NCBI GenBank assembly: GCA_964035575.1
Contig: OZ037864.1
Coordinates: forward strand, 434,001 to 498,000
Direction of reading: 5' to 3'
Length of the DNA stretch: 64,000 nucleotides
From: Rhynchopus sp. YZ270_cl-10
Lineage: Eukaryota > Euglenozoa > Diplonemea > Diplonemida > Diplonemidae
Shown: positions 1 through 9,915 of the stretch, piece by piece
Layout: each line of letters begins with the position of its first letter
Numbering within the stretch: the first letter of the stretch is position 1
The notes under the pieces: model-generated
What the model saw: the letters and a program-made list of their open reading frames with translations, nothing else
The model's database searches: none
What the model was told of the DNA's origin: nothing
Translations under genes and position numbers: made by a program

Positions 1-1054
1 CCAGTTTTGCTTCGATCGCGGTGTTGATGCGACGCTGTTTGTCGGAGACACCTTCGTAATGCAGTTTATCCCAATAGGTATGAAACCCCCCTGCCGACGA
101 AGACCGGGCTGAACGGGGTCTGGGGCTACCACCTCTCCGCATTGGCGATGGTGAAGGGCGACGCGGTGTACCAGACTTCGTCGACCTAAAGGGGCTGTGA
201 GAAGGGGACCGCTTCGTTACCCTGGCATACGGGTCAATCTCTGCAGGGGAACGTCTCGAAGCTACCGGCCAGCTTGTCCATGTAGGTTGTGCATAGCGGG
301 GTACGCTGGTCTTGGTGGTGGTGGTTGCGTGCACACAGTACTCCTCTATGACTGTAGGGCCGTGAGGAGAGGAATGTCCGTGGTTGTGTTGTCTGCCACA
401 TGAACAGACTTCACCGTTTACTTGGGTGGTTGCGTTGGCCATGGTGGAGGTACTGCCTGATCGGTTCATGCTGTAGGTGTTGCTATTGTTGTTGTTGTTG
501 TTTACTTGAGTCGCCTGGGTGGCGAGAGATATAATTTCATCACGTTCCCGTCGAATAGACATAACCGGTGGACTGTCGCTGTCATCCTCCTCGCTATCAT
601 AGAGCTGCCGTGCCTCGTTTGATTGTTGAAATAAGAGTTTCCGCGCACTTCGCGACGCATGATATTCCCTTTCCCTTGCAGGGGAGAGATGCCGAGGGGA
701 AACCAGAGGGGAGGTGGTACTACTCCGGGTTTGGGTGTACAGCGTGAGCAAGGAGGGGGCCTGTTTTGATTCAAAGAGCTCGACCGCACCGCCCTTCCGT
801 GGTGACCTCATTGGCGAACGCTGCGACCGTCGTGAAGAGGGTGGGTACTGGATGAATGTGCTTCCATCAGACGCATCGGTGGCGCAACGATGCAGCATGG
901 AGTCATCCTCACTCTCAATGTCATCAGAAGGGGGCGCCGCGTCAAGAAGCGACCTCAAGGAGTCCTGCTTGTCACGTCTCTTCCGCAACGACGTCTGCAG
1001 GCGCGACACATTATCACGTAACTCCTCTACGCGCTGCCGCCTCTCCCACGCCAT
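1..1054 (-). CDS. Ser/Arg/Pro-rich protein with N-terminal coiled coil, 3' end beyond window
   Basis: An open frame runs from an ATG at 1054 to the left edge without a stop: 351 codons plus one base. The first ~45 residues are charged and helical (MAWERRQRVEELRDNVSRL), followed by an acidic Asp/Glu patch. A long low-complexity Ser/Pro/Arg region then contains an Asn run and repeated SPR, SPMRRGGSPRPRS-type motifs. The last visible residues (YWDKLHYEGVSDKQRRI) look more ordered, so a folded domain may follow outside the window. The start is supported by a pyrimidine-rich tract ending in AG at 1063-1064, eight bases before the ATG. I do not recognise the family. The basic SPR/RGG tail resembles the tail of the kinesin upstream, so a cytoskeletal role is possible but unproven. 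Confidence 0.7.
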   Translation of the reverse strand, partial: MAWERRQRVEELRDNVSRLQTSLRKRRDKQDSLRSLLDAAPPSDDIESEDDSMLHRCATDASDGSTFIQYPPSSRRSQRSPMRSPRKGGAVELFESKQAPSLLTLYTQTRSSTTSPLVSPRHLSPAREREYHASRSARKLLFQQSNEARQLYDSEEDDSDSPPVMSIRRERDEIISLATQATQVNNNNNNSNTYSMNRSGSTSTMANATTQVNGEVCSCGRQHNHGHSSPHGPTVIEEYCVHATTTTKTSVPRYAQPTWTSWPVASRRSPAEIDPYARVTKRSPSHSPFRSTKSGTPRRPSPSPMRRGGSPRPRSARSSSAGGFHTYWDKLHYEGVSDKQRRINTAIEAKL

Positions 1055-2055
1055 GTGTAGGTCTGGAAAGAAAAAGGAATTTTTTTTTGAAAGGTTGTGG
1101 AGGAAAAAAGGAGTGCATTCGGGTTCCACCCTGCCCGCATCATGTAGTGTCGTCCTTCGTCACATGGTTTGTGTGGAGTGGGTTGGGCCAGCTAATTTTG
1201 ACCCATGTTTGCCGGTATGTTCCGTCGCGTTTTGTTTGGTGGTGTTTTGCCGAAAGTTGTTGCCAAATCAGGGCTGGGGGTTGGGTAGTTGGCAAGGTGG
1301 TGAGATACAAATTGAAAAGGAAGAGGGAGGGGAGAGAAGGAGGGTACAAAAAAAATAATAATAGAATATCCCCCATTGGGATGTGTGTGTGTGTGGGCAT
1401 CGAATTTGCCCGGAAATTTCCCCTTTTTTTAACCCTCCCCCCGACCCCCACTTCTGGTTGTACAGGTAAAAGAAAAAGACTATTTTAAAAAATTAACTCA
1501 CAGTGTTGACCCAAAAAGGGGGGAAAAGGAGGGGGGGGGAACAACGAACAACTAAAGAATGGAAGTGAAAAAATGGAGGCGAACGAGAGAATATTTTGCA
1601 CGCCAAATGAGAACCAAAATGCAAGAGGCAGCTGCCTTTTCGACAGGCAACTCTTTTTGTTTTTTGTATTTGTCCTCCTTTAGTAATGGCGCGTAAAATG
1701 AATCAGAAAATCAACCCGTTCGGTGTGATTCGCATTTACGTTTGCTTTTTTTAGGGTCTTCTCTGCGTTAGATTCATCAAAAATAAACATAAAATCTTGT
1801 CGTCCTGATAGACGTTACATTGCACCCAGGGGCCCTTTTGTGGCACTATCCTCCTGAAGTTCCATCAAGGTCTACCGAGGGTGAACGGTGCTGGGCCACA
1901 GTGAAAAGACCGCAGTGGGGAAATGGTTAGGTGCCTCTGTAATGGCAAACCACCCCCAAGAGGGAGAGAAACGGCACCACAGATATCACCGGATATCTGG
2001 CTTTCCTCGTGAAGCTTACCACAGCAGTAAGCGAGGAAAGCCCCCCAAGTAAAAA

Positions 2056-2100
2056 AGTGAAGTTGATATAAGTGCAAACGCCTCTTGGACGCACTGACGA
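2056..2100 (+). repeat. SINE-like element, P segment
   Basis: Contains the P motif (gtgaagttgat..gtgcaaacgcctctnggacgc) found at about a dozen sites in the window. No clear Q hairpin follows it. Confidence 0.5.
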
Positions 2101-2240
2101 AAAGAAAAAGCTGTATCGAGCTACCACACAGTGGTTACAACTTAAAACGTTGGACTGAGACAAAAAAAAATGGGGGGTGAAGGCGGCACAACATAGTCTA
2201 AAATGACACCCAGATAATCTCCAAAAAGAAGAAAAAAAGG

Positions 2241-2275
2241 GGTGAGATTGACAGTGCAAAACGCCTCTGGAACAA
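2241..2275 (+). repeat. SINE-like element, truncated P segment
   Basis: Matches the P motif through gtgcaaaacgcctctgg and then diverges into A-rich sequence. Confidence 0.45.
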
Positions 2276-2601
2276 GAAAAAAAACACACACACAAACACC
2301 TCACCAGACACCAGATACACCTGGATGCAGGTACAATCAAGATTAGCCACAGAAGTGCAGAGAGAAATATTTTGCGTACGATTCTTTTTCTTTTGGCCAA
2401 ATGCTGTAATAGTGTAGAATGCCACCCTGTAAGCAATGAGCCACTTTGTCGTTATATGGTTACATCACATATTTGCTGTGTTTTAGGGGTAGACCAAATG
2501 ACCTAATAACCTGGAATGTCAGAGACGGCTAGAATAAGATTTTACAGAACGGTTCACCTTCATTCCATGAAAGAGCGTGGCAGAGCAATGAGGAAAAAAA
2601 T

Positions 2602-2738
2602 AGTGAAATTGATTGTGCAAAAAAAAAATCCCTCCTGGGACGCAACTGACACTCCGTGAAAGGCTATCGAAAAAACCCCCCAGAGAAGAAAAAAAATCAT
2701 AAGATGCATCTGATCCTTTCTGTGTTTAGTCACCTCGA
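2602..2738 (+). repeat. SINE-like element, P plus Q
   Basis: A P segment (2602-2682, ending in a ctatcgaa..cccc motif like other long P copies) is followed by a diverged Q segment at 2699-2738 ending gtttagtcacct. Confidence 0.5.
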
Positions 2739-2960
2739 TCAACAATCGTTTTTTCGCAAAGAGGGAGGGAAAATATGGTCTAAACCCTACATAGGTTTTT
2801 TCGTAAACAGAAGACGAAATTCGTAAACTGAAAACAGTGGAGTTTCGCCTCTAATGTCGTTTCATTGTTTTCGTACTTAAAAAAAATTTTTGGGGGGGTT
2901 TTGCGGGGGACTTTGTGGGGGGTGGGGGGGTGTAGGGGCCGTTGGGGGGGGGGGGGGGGG

Positions 2961-4153
2961 TAGGGGATACGACTCCAGCCATTTTGGCTGGGACCAAACG
3001 CACGGAAAATTCATTTGGCATTATCTGGCCATCTCCAAGGCAACTGCGGGTGAAAAACACCCTCAGAGTGGGTCACAGGGGGCCTGTGGGTCGAAAAACG
3101 ACCCAGAAGCCACCCCAGAATACAAAAAAATGGAAAAAAATAGTGAAAAAACGGCTTTTTTCACGTTTTGGCCACTTTGGGCAAAATAGCGATTTTTCGA
3201 GAAAAAAATCAAAAACCGGGATATTTTTTGACATCACAAAGCCTCCTTTGGCACAAATATACCCCAAAAGTGGCCTGTGAGTCCATTCCAACCTGTTTTG
3301 GACATATTTGACACTTTTGGAAGTGTTTTTTTGGTGTTTTTAGGTCAAAAAAATGCCCAAGACGTCCCCAAGACATCCCCAAGACACTTTGCACACCCCC
3401 TGTTACGGTCATATTTTTTTCGTTTTTTTGCCTGAAACCCCCAAAATACCCCTCCCGGACCCCACATAGTCCCGAATATCCATCACACACCCACTCAGAG
3501 TGAGTAGAAGCACCCCAAAAAAAATATTTTTTAAAGCCCTTCAACTTCAACATGGATGCTGCCGAAACTGAAGCACAATTTTAGGGCTTTAAAAAATATT
3601 TTTTTTGGGGTGCTTCTACTCACTCTGAGTGGGTGTGTGATGGATATTCGGGACTATGTGGGGTCCGGGAGGGGTATTTTGGGGGTTTCAGGCAAAAAAA
3701 CGAAAAAAATATGACCGTAACAGGGGGTGTGCAAAGTGTCTTGGGGATGTCTTGGGGACGTCTTGGGCATTTTTTTGACCTAAAAACACCAAAAAAAACA
3801 CTTCCAAAAGTGTCAAATATGTCCAAAACAGGTTGGAATGGACTCACAGGCCACTTTTGGGGTATATTTGTGCCAAAGGAGGCTTTGTGATGTCAAAAAA
3901 TATCCCGGTTTTTGATTTTTTTCTCGAAAAATCGCTATTTTGCCCAAAGTGGCCAAAACGTGAAAAAAGCCGTTTTTTCACTATTTTTTTCCATTTTTTT
4001 GTATTCTGGGGTGGCTTCTGGGTCGTTTTTCGACCCACAGGCCCCCTGTGACCCACTCTGAGGGTGTTTTTCACCCGCAGTTGCCTTGGAGATGACCAGA
4101 TAATGCCAAATGAATTTTCCGTGCGCAAAAAATGGCTGGAGTCGTACCCCCTA
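2961..4153. mobile_element. Foldback element A, ~1.19 kb inverted repeat
   Basis: Two arms of about 575 bp (2961-3540 and 3584-4153) are near-perfect reverse complements separated by ~43 bp. Both ends read inward from TA as TAGGGGATACGACTCC and TAGGGGGTACGACTCC. The left end abuts a run of at least 18 Gs. ORFs occur mirror-imaged in both arms and look like by-products of the repeat, and no transposase is recognisable. It looks like a non-autonomous foldback/MITE-type DNA element with a possible TA target duplication. High arm identity suggests recent insertion or active arm homogenisation. Confidence 0.8.
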
Positions 4154-4362
4154 GGCATACATGGTAAGCGAACAAAAAATTCGCTTTATTCGCTTTTGGT
4201 TCGCTTTTTTATTCGCTTTATTCGCCGGCGAATAAAGCGAATAAAGCGAACCAAAAGCGAACGAAAAAGCGAATAAAAAGCAACGTATTTTTTGTCAAGT
4301 CTAGTGTGTCGAGTCTAGTCCCCCGAGATCCCCCAATACCCGCAACGACGCCAAAATAAGGC

Positions 4363-4686
4363 TACTGTACTGTACTGTACTGTACTGTACTGTACTGTAC
4401 TGTACTGTACTGTACTGTACTGTACTGTACTGTACTGTACTGTACTGTACTGTACTGTACTGTACTGTACTGTACTGTACTGTACTGTACTGTACTGTAC
4501 TGTACTGTACTGTACTGTACTGTACTGTACTGTACTGTACTGTACTGTACTGTACTGTACTGTACTGTACTGTACTGTACTGTACTGTACTGTACTGTAC
4601 TGTACTGTACTGTACTGTACTGTACTGTACTGTACTGTACTGTACTGTACTGTACTGTACTGTACTGTACTGTACTGTACTGTACT
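4363..4686. repeat. (ACTGT)n pentanucleotide array
   Basis: About 65 perfect copies of a 5-bp unit. The long QYSTV-repeat reading frames here are artefacts of the array. Confidence 0.95.
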
Positions 4687-4695
4687 CCCAATCCC

Positions 4696-4814
4696 CTGTG
4701 TATACTGTGTATACTGTGTATACTGTGTATACTGTGTATACTGTGTATACTGTGTATACTGTGTATACTGTGTATACTGTGTATACTGTGTATACTGTGT
4801 ATACTGTGTATACT
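4696..4814. repeat. (TGTGTATAC)n 9-bp tandem array
   Basis: About 13 perfect copies of a nonamer, directly following the pentanucleotide array inside element D. Confidence 0.95.
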
Positions 4815-5051
4815 CAGTACTCAGCACCCACTAGCTCTCAGTAAGCTCTCACAGCCTGTTACGTGTCCCACGGAGACGATCATAGATCACCCAAAGGCGA
4901 ATAAAAGGCGAATAAAGCGAATAAAAAAGCGAACCAAAAGCGAATAAAGCGAATAAAAAAGCGAACCAAAAGCGAATAAAGCGAACTTTTTATTCGCTTT
5001 TTTGGAAAAGCGAATAAAGCGAATTTTTTGTTCGCTTACCATGTATGCCTA

Positions 5052-5627
5052 GGGGGGGGGGGGGAATACAAATTAAAAAAAAATCGTTCAACAAAATAGA
5101 GTGGATCCCTCCCTGGGGTACTCATATCATACATATCACATTAACGACAAAACCAAAAAACAAAGCTTAAGATGAACCGTGTTTAGTCACCTGAAAGCAA
5201 AAAAAACAAATGTAGCAGATGAATGTACAGCAAACACCTATACAACCCCATCCCTTCTCTCACCTTTTTTTTTTTTGTTGTGTAAAAAGAATACGCTTTC
5301 CCCCCCCGTACAAACAAAAAAAACTTCAAAACATTTCCCCTGTTTCATGGAAACAGCATGCCTTCCTCCCCCCTCCTTTTCCATTCCTTGCAGGGGGGCA
5401 AAACCCTCTCCTCCAGTTCAATATAATACATAGTGTTTCTCGTATGGGAGCTTCATTGTTTTCCCACAGATGGGGGGGGAGGAAATTGACTTGAAATACA
5501 AAGTCGACGTACCTTAGTATGGCCCGGTGCACCATGGGTGGACCAGGTCAATGACTGGTAATGGGGAGAAAAAAAAATATGAGCAAAAAATACAGCTTCT
5601 CCCCATATACACTCCCTAAGAAAATTC
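5052..5627. other. Non-genic stretch downstream of the kinesin gene
   Basis: Contains a Q-type SINE hairpin (5162-5200) and a copy of a short dispersed motif (ttgacttgaaatacaaag, 5486-5515) also seen at 32943 and 33288. Otherwise homopolymer-rich. No gene seen. Confidence 0.5.
5162..5200 (+). repeat. SINE-like element, Q hairpin
   Basis: Reads aagatgaaccgtgtttagtcacctga, a shortened copy of the Q motif. Confidence 0.5.
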
Positions 5628-8624
5628 TCAATACAACGCCCGAGCGGACCGATCTGGCTGATGTGTGTGCGCTCTCTGCATCATACGGTTAACCGACACT
5701 GGTGTTGTGGTGCGGTGTCCACCACTCATGCCTACTGCACTATCTCTTGGGGTATGTGGACTGGTCAGATACACAGGACCTGCAGGGCCTGGGCTGAAGA
5801 TGTTTGCACTGCTATTCGCCTTCGGGGACACAAAGTTCGGACGGGGCGAAATCCCCCCTGAACGCATATTCGGACGCGGTGAAATCCCTGACACTCTTGG
5901 AGATATACCTCCCCTCGGCGACACCCCTGATACCCTCGGAGATACATCCCCCCCTCCACGTGGACTCTGTCCTCCACCCCCCCTTTGCGGACTTAAGGAA
6001 TATTCACGAATTTTTTGCGCCTCGAAGTACGACGCGTTTAGGCTTTGCCCTGAAGAGTTTGGGAAGAATCGGACTGACACGAATTTTCGGAGATCTTCAT
6101 GGTCGTTGCCGATTTCCTCTAATTCGTGGACGAGAGAGGCGAATTGGATGTTGAGGGAGGTTGTGTCGCCGGAGACCTTTTGTGTTTTATCGTAGAGAAC
6201 GTCAAGGTCTGCGCGGAGGTCTTTGTTGCAGACGCGGAGCTCTGCTGCCATTTTGCTGAGACGTGAGGTAGCGTCTCTCTCGGAGGTGACTGTTTCGTGG
6301 AGTGCAGCGTTCTCTTCAAGGAGATGGGAGATTTCTTCACGATAGACCGATGCCTGCTGGTGGAGTTGTTGTAGAAGCCGTTGTTTGGTGATTTTCTCGG
6401 TTTTGCAAGACTGCAGTCGAGTCGTGGTATTGCGGAGACGTCCTTGGATGATGTGTCTCTCCTTTGCAATGGTCTCCTGTTGAAGGAGAAGTGTGTTCTG
6501 TTCGAACATATACATCGCGCGGATGTTGCTGAGGTGCTCTTCTTCGACCTTCTTTTCTGCCTGAACAATGCGTACAGTGCGCTGTGCGCGATCTTCGTCG
6601 GCAGCGCGACGGTGTTGGATGTCTTGGCTTTGCCTTTCAATTCGGAGGATCCGTTCTTCAAAAATGGAGTTTTCTGCTTCATATTGACGATGTTTCTGTA
6701 CAGTCTGTTCACTGCAGATCTGAAGTGCTGAGATCTTATCGTTGAGGTCCTGAACCTCCTCGCTTATGGTGGTTTTGTTGCTAGAGGATTTTGTGTAGGC
6801 AAAGGCCTTTTGGAAGGCGACGGCGAATTGCTTGCGTTTGACGGCGGCGGATTCCTTGGCGTAGGCTTCTCTGCGCATCTCCATATCCATCTTGCGCCGT
6901 TCGATGTCCTCTACTTCGATCGCCTCGCTCTGCAGCTGGAGTTGTCTCTCGAAATGCTCGCTTTCCAGCTCCTTTTCTTTTTCCTTCTCTGCGCCCAGTC
7001 GGGTTTCGGTCTCCTTCCCTAATTCCACCTCCTCGAGATGTTTTTCCTCTACACGCTCTTCAATTTGCAACTTCGCGATTTCTTCATGTTTTTCCTCCAT
7101 TTCACGTTCTTTGATTACTACTTCGCTTTCAAGATGGGCGCGGGTGGTGTGCATTTCACGGGTTTCGTTTTCCATACGAGAGTATTCTTCTTCAAGCTGG
7201 TCGAGCTCCGTTTGCATTTCGACTTGGACCTGCATTTCAGGGGATGCAGCCTCATTCTCAAGACGGCTTCGGAGGTCTTGCATCTCCTTCATCATGGCCG
7301 AGACGACAACGGAAACCTTTTGCTCGTTGATTCTGATGGTGTTGACAATGCTCTTCGCCTTCAGCGCATACCGCAGGGTGTTCACCGTATCCTCTCTGTT
7401 AGACTCCGCAGGACTCACAGTCGCAATCATCATTGTCTTAGAATTCCCTCCCAAAGACTCAGACAAAATCCATGTCAGCATTGCATCTCTGTAAGGAGGT
7501 ACGACCTTCGGCTGGCCCTTCTTTTTTTGGGTATTTTCAATGAGCGCGTCAATGACACGGCGAAGAGTGGAAAGGGAAAGGTTGATTCGTGTAGCCTCCA
7601 TGAAACGTTCTCCTTCGACACCGCTCATTTTGACACGCTCGGATCCGGCCAGATCTACTAAGTTGATGTGGGCGTACCGTTGCATGCCGGTTGCTCCGTT
7701 GCGTGCTTTTAAACAAATCTGGAAGATTGCGTGGGAACGTGATGATGTTTCGTTCATCGCGGTTGCCGCTGTGGAACGGTGCTGCATGCCTTGAAGCATC
7801 AACTGCTCGACTGCCTCTGGGGTTGATACGCCTTGCTCCGGACCGATCCGTTTCAATCCTTCAATGAAAGTACCCACAGTAGGCGACTGACGCACCTTCA
7901 ACACAGCGTATCCCTGGTCGTCCACGACTCCAGTATTGCGTCGTGCGGCACCCAAGGATTGCCTGGATTTTTTCTTGGACAACGTTGTCGGGCTAACATC
8001 CGGTGTAAGGTCCTCCCCTCCCCTCGTCGAACGCCGTCTTTTCATTCCACCAAGAAACTCATCATCAAACAGATCCTTCACCTTTTCATTGTAGATCTCC
8101 ATAAACGAAATTTCGACAGTAAACTTTGTGGACGAAGATTTCCGGAGGGCTTCCTGCTTTTTAAGCTCTTCGAACAACCCATAGATGACACGCGGGGCGA
8201 CTCCTTTGTCCTGAGGTGACCCAAGCATGGTGTGGGTCTTTCCGGAGCCGGTTTGCCCATATGCGAAGATACATGAGTGGTAGCCTTTTACCGCTGACTC
8301 TACTGCGGGAGCTCCGGTGTCTTGGAAGATTGTTTCTTGGTCGGAAAACGGCATGTTGACGTGGGTCTGTTTTTGGCTTTCGGGGATCGACCAATATACC
8401 TTGTGATATTCGAATGAGTCGCGCACAACACCGTTCATATCCACAACGTCCACATTGTTGTTCATGTCCATAGAAACCACAGAGATCGGAGTGTCCGCTC
8501 CATCCTCACGATCCTCGTGCTTCAACTCTTTCGAACTAAATGGACGTACCCGGACCATCACCTTGACCGCATCCTTCTCCCCTTTCCGCTTCACCACCTG
8601 CTCGGGGAGTTCTTCTCGTTGCAT
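5628..8624 (-). CDS. N-terminal-motor kinesin, kinesin-3-like
   Basis: 998 residues. The motor domain occupies about residues 20-430, with an ATP P-loop GQTGSGKT (123-130), switch I NETSSRSHAI (291-300) and switch II LVDLAGSER (322-330). PPYRDAMLTWILSESLGGNSKT and the N-terminal motor position fit the kinesin-3 group, but no FHA or PH domain is visible, so subfamily assignment is tentative. A basic, Ser-rich insertion of ~50 residues (about 190-240) sits where loop 8 lies. Residues ~430-850 are predicted coiled coil rich in Glu, Arg and Gln. The tail repeats SPR/GGISPR-type units and is likely disordered. The start is supported by a poly-T tract ending ACAG at 8640-8642, leaving a 15-nt leader. 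No intron is needed. Role: ATP-driven microtubule transport. Confidence 0.95.
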   Translation of the reverse strand: MQREELPEQVVKRKGEKDAVKVMVRVRPFSSKELKHEDREDGADTPISVVSMDMNNNVDVVDMNGVVRDSFEYHKVYWSIPESQKQTHVNMPFSDQETIFQDTGAPAVESAVKGYHSCIFAYGQTGSGKTHTMLGSPQDKGVAPRVIYGLFEELKKQEALRKSSSTKFTVEISFMEIYNEKVKDLFDDEFLGGMKRRRSTRGGEDLTPDVSPTTLSKKKSRQSLGAARRNTGVVDDQGYAVLKVRQSPTVGTFIEGLKRIGPEQGVSTPEAVEQLMLQGMQHRSTAATAMNETSSRSHAIFQICLKARNGATGMQRYAHINLVDLAGSERVKMSGVEGERFMEATRINLSLSTLRRVIDALIENTQKKKGQPKVVPPYRDAMLTWILSESLGGNSKTMMIATVSPAESNREDTVNTLRYALKAKSIVNTIRINEQKVSVVVSAMMKEMQDLRSRLENEAASPEMQVQVEMQTELDQLEEEYSRMENETREMHTTRAHLESEVVIKEREMEEKHEEIAKLQIEERVEEKHLEEVELGKETETRLGAEKEKEKELESEHFERQLQLQSEAIEVEDIERRKMDMEMRREAYAKESAAVKRKQFAVAFQKAFAYTKSSSNKTTISEEVQDLNDKISALQICSEQTVQKHRQYEAENSIFEERILRIERQSQDIQHRRAADEDRAQRTVRIVQAEKKVEEEHLSNIRAMYMFEQNTLLLQQETIAKERHIIQGRLRNTTTRLQSCKTEKITKQRLLQQLHQQASVYREEISHLLEENAALHETVTSERDATSRLSKMAAELRVCNKDLRADLDVLYDKTQKVSGDTTSLNIQFASLVHELEEIGNDHEDLRKFVSVRFFPNSSGQSLNASYFEAQKIREYSLSPQRGGGGQSPRGGGDVSPRVSGVSPRGGISPRVSGISPRPNMRSGGISPRPNFVSPKANSSANIFSPGPAGPVYLTSPHTPRDSAVGMSGGHRTTTPVSVNRMMQRAHTHQPDRSARALY

Positions 8625-8831
8625 TGTTGAAGAATTCCTCTGTTGTAAAAAAAACCCCTGATTTTGTGAGGGGTGTGGTAGGATTGAAAAGGTAGGAGGG
8701 TTTGGTTTTCACGTATAGGGGGAAAGGAGAGGCGTTTTTGTTTTTTGTTTTATTTGGATGTGAGGAGAAGGGAGAGAGGGAGAGAGAGGGGGCGAAGACT
8801 AAAGGAGGGGGTCGAGGGGTAGGTATTGGGG

Positions 8832-9031
8832 GTACACGGCGGTGAAGTGCATGACATGGTGTGCAATGTAAAATAAGGTACCGTATTCGTAAAAATTATC
8901 GACCGTAAAAATGTTCGACCTTTTCAATATTTTTCAGGAAGTTCGACCTTTTTTACGGTCGAACATTTTTACGAATACGGTACATGCAAAAATCACATGC
9001 ACATGCCATGTCAGTTACTTCACCGTCGTGC
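8832..9031. repeat. Nested palindromic MITE-like element, families E and F
   Basis: Outer inverted ends are gtacacggcggtgaagt and acttcaccgtcgtgc. An inner palindrome (8878-8983) has ends gtaccgtattcgtaaaaa and its complement plus ttcgacc arms. Related ends of both kinds recur at 29443-29712. Confidence 0.65.
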
Positions 9032-9357
9032 AAACCCCTTTATTTTACTGCCGGATGTTACCTTCCCACCGGTGTTTGAGTGCGAACAAGGTCCAATCTA
9101 TTGAGAAAGGAACTAAACACATAACTACATTCTTCCTCTGTGGATCAGAGCCAAGCGAGAGGGCGGTGGGGAGGGGCAAATGCACAGCACATCTGGTAAG
9201 ATGGCTCTTTGCCCTCAGGGGGGAATCTCACATACATATTTGGGGGCTTTCGCATTCCATAGGTCGAAATACATGGTGTATTTTGACATACACATTGAGG
9301 GGGGCGGGGGGTAGGTGAAAAACGACAATGGGGTGGAGGGTTAAAAAGAAGAACAAT

Positions 9358-9402
9358 TTTGAAGATGAACCTAAGCTGTTCTGTGCTGAGTCACCTTGAA
9401 GA
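9358..9402 (+). repeat. SINE-like element, Q hairpin
   Basis: Reads gaagatgaacctaagc..ctgtgctgagtcacctt. Confidence 0.6.
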
Positions 9403-9789
9403 CAGATCAACGCAAAAAGGGGGGGGGAAAGGGTGGAAGTTCAAAGTGGTTTCACTGCGGGTTTAAAAAAAAAAATGATTTTTGACCCCATTTCCCCACT
9501 AATCACTCTAGGAAGCTTGGATGACCAAGAGCAAGGGGAGAAAGCTCGTACCGTAGTGTGAACGGGGGACGGTGCACAACCGCTTGTCGCTCATCCGCCG
9601 GCGGCCCAACAGAACAAAAAAGAGAAATGTTGGTAAGACTTGGGCCCTACATCTTTTTCCTTACCAAAAAAAGGGATCTAAAGCTTCATTCGTTGCCGGT
9701 TTCTCACCATATCACATCGCATCACATCACATCACATCGGAGAAGCCAAACACTGTGTAAACAGCGGTGCCATACACAACTGAGAAAGC

Positions 9790-9822
9790 GGGTGAGATGT
9801 ATAGCCTCACATGCTTAGTCAA
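9790..9822 (+). repeat. SINE-like element, partial Q hairpin
   Basis: Reads gagatgtatagcctcacatgc then ttagtca followed by an A-run. Confidence 0.4.
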
Positions 9823-9915
9823 AAAAAAAAAGTAACTTGAAAGGTTGAACTGGGGGAAAATTTTTCAAACAAATATCCCCACCCCTCCCCATACAAAAAA
9901 CTCCAAAAACCCCCT

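Larger units (their letters stand above)
1065..2960. other. Non-genic stretch with SINE-like fragments
   Basis: No convincing gene. Purine-rich and T-rich low-complexity DNA surrounds several SINE-like segments. It ends in G-runs (2886-2960) at the left boundary of the first foldback element. Confidence 0.5.
4152..5051. mobile_element. TIR element D carrying two microsatellites
   Basis: Ends are inverted copies of TAGGCATACATGGTAAGCG, followed by runs built from gcgaataaa/gcgaacc units in opposite orientation. The left TA is shared with the right end of element A, and the right end abuts a 13-G run. The centre holds a 5-bp and a 9-bp tandem array. No protein is recognisable. Confidence 0.7.
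8643..9915. other. Non-genic stretch between Kv channel and kinesin
   Basis: Holds a small nested inverted-repeat element (8832-9031), two Q-type SINE hairpins (9358-9402, 9790-9822) and a short cacat/catca-rich stretch (9705-9740). A possible small minus-strand exon begins with an ATG near 9580 and ends at a GTACGA donor, but this is too weak to call. Confidence 0.5.

Noticed and set aside
2890-4158. Mirror-image ORFs of 70-115 codons
   Set aside because: They occur in both arms of foldback element A and have no family or domain signature. The same applies to elements B and C.
4315-4827. 170-codon QYSTV-repeat ORF
   Set aside because: Translation of a perfect pentanucleotide array.
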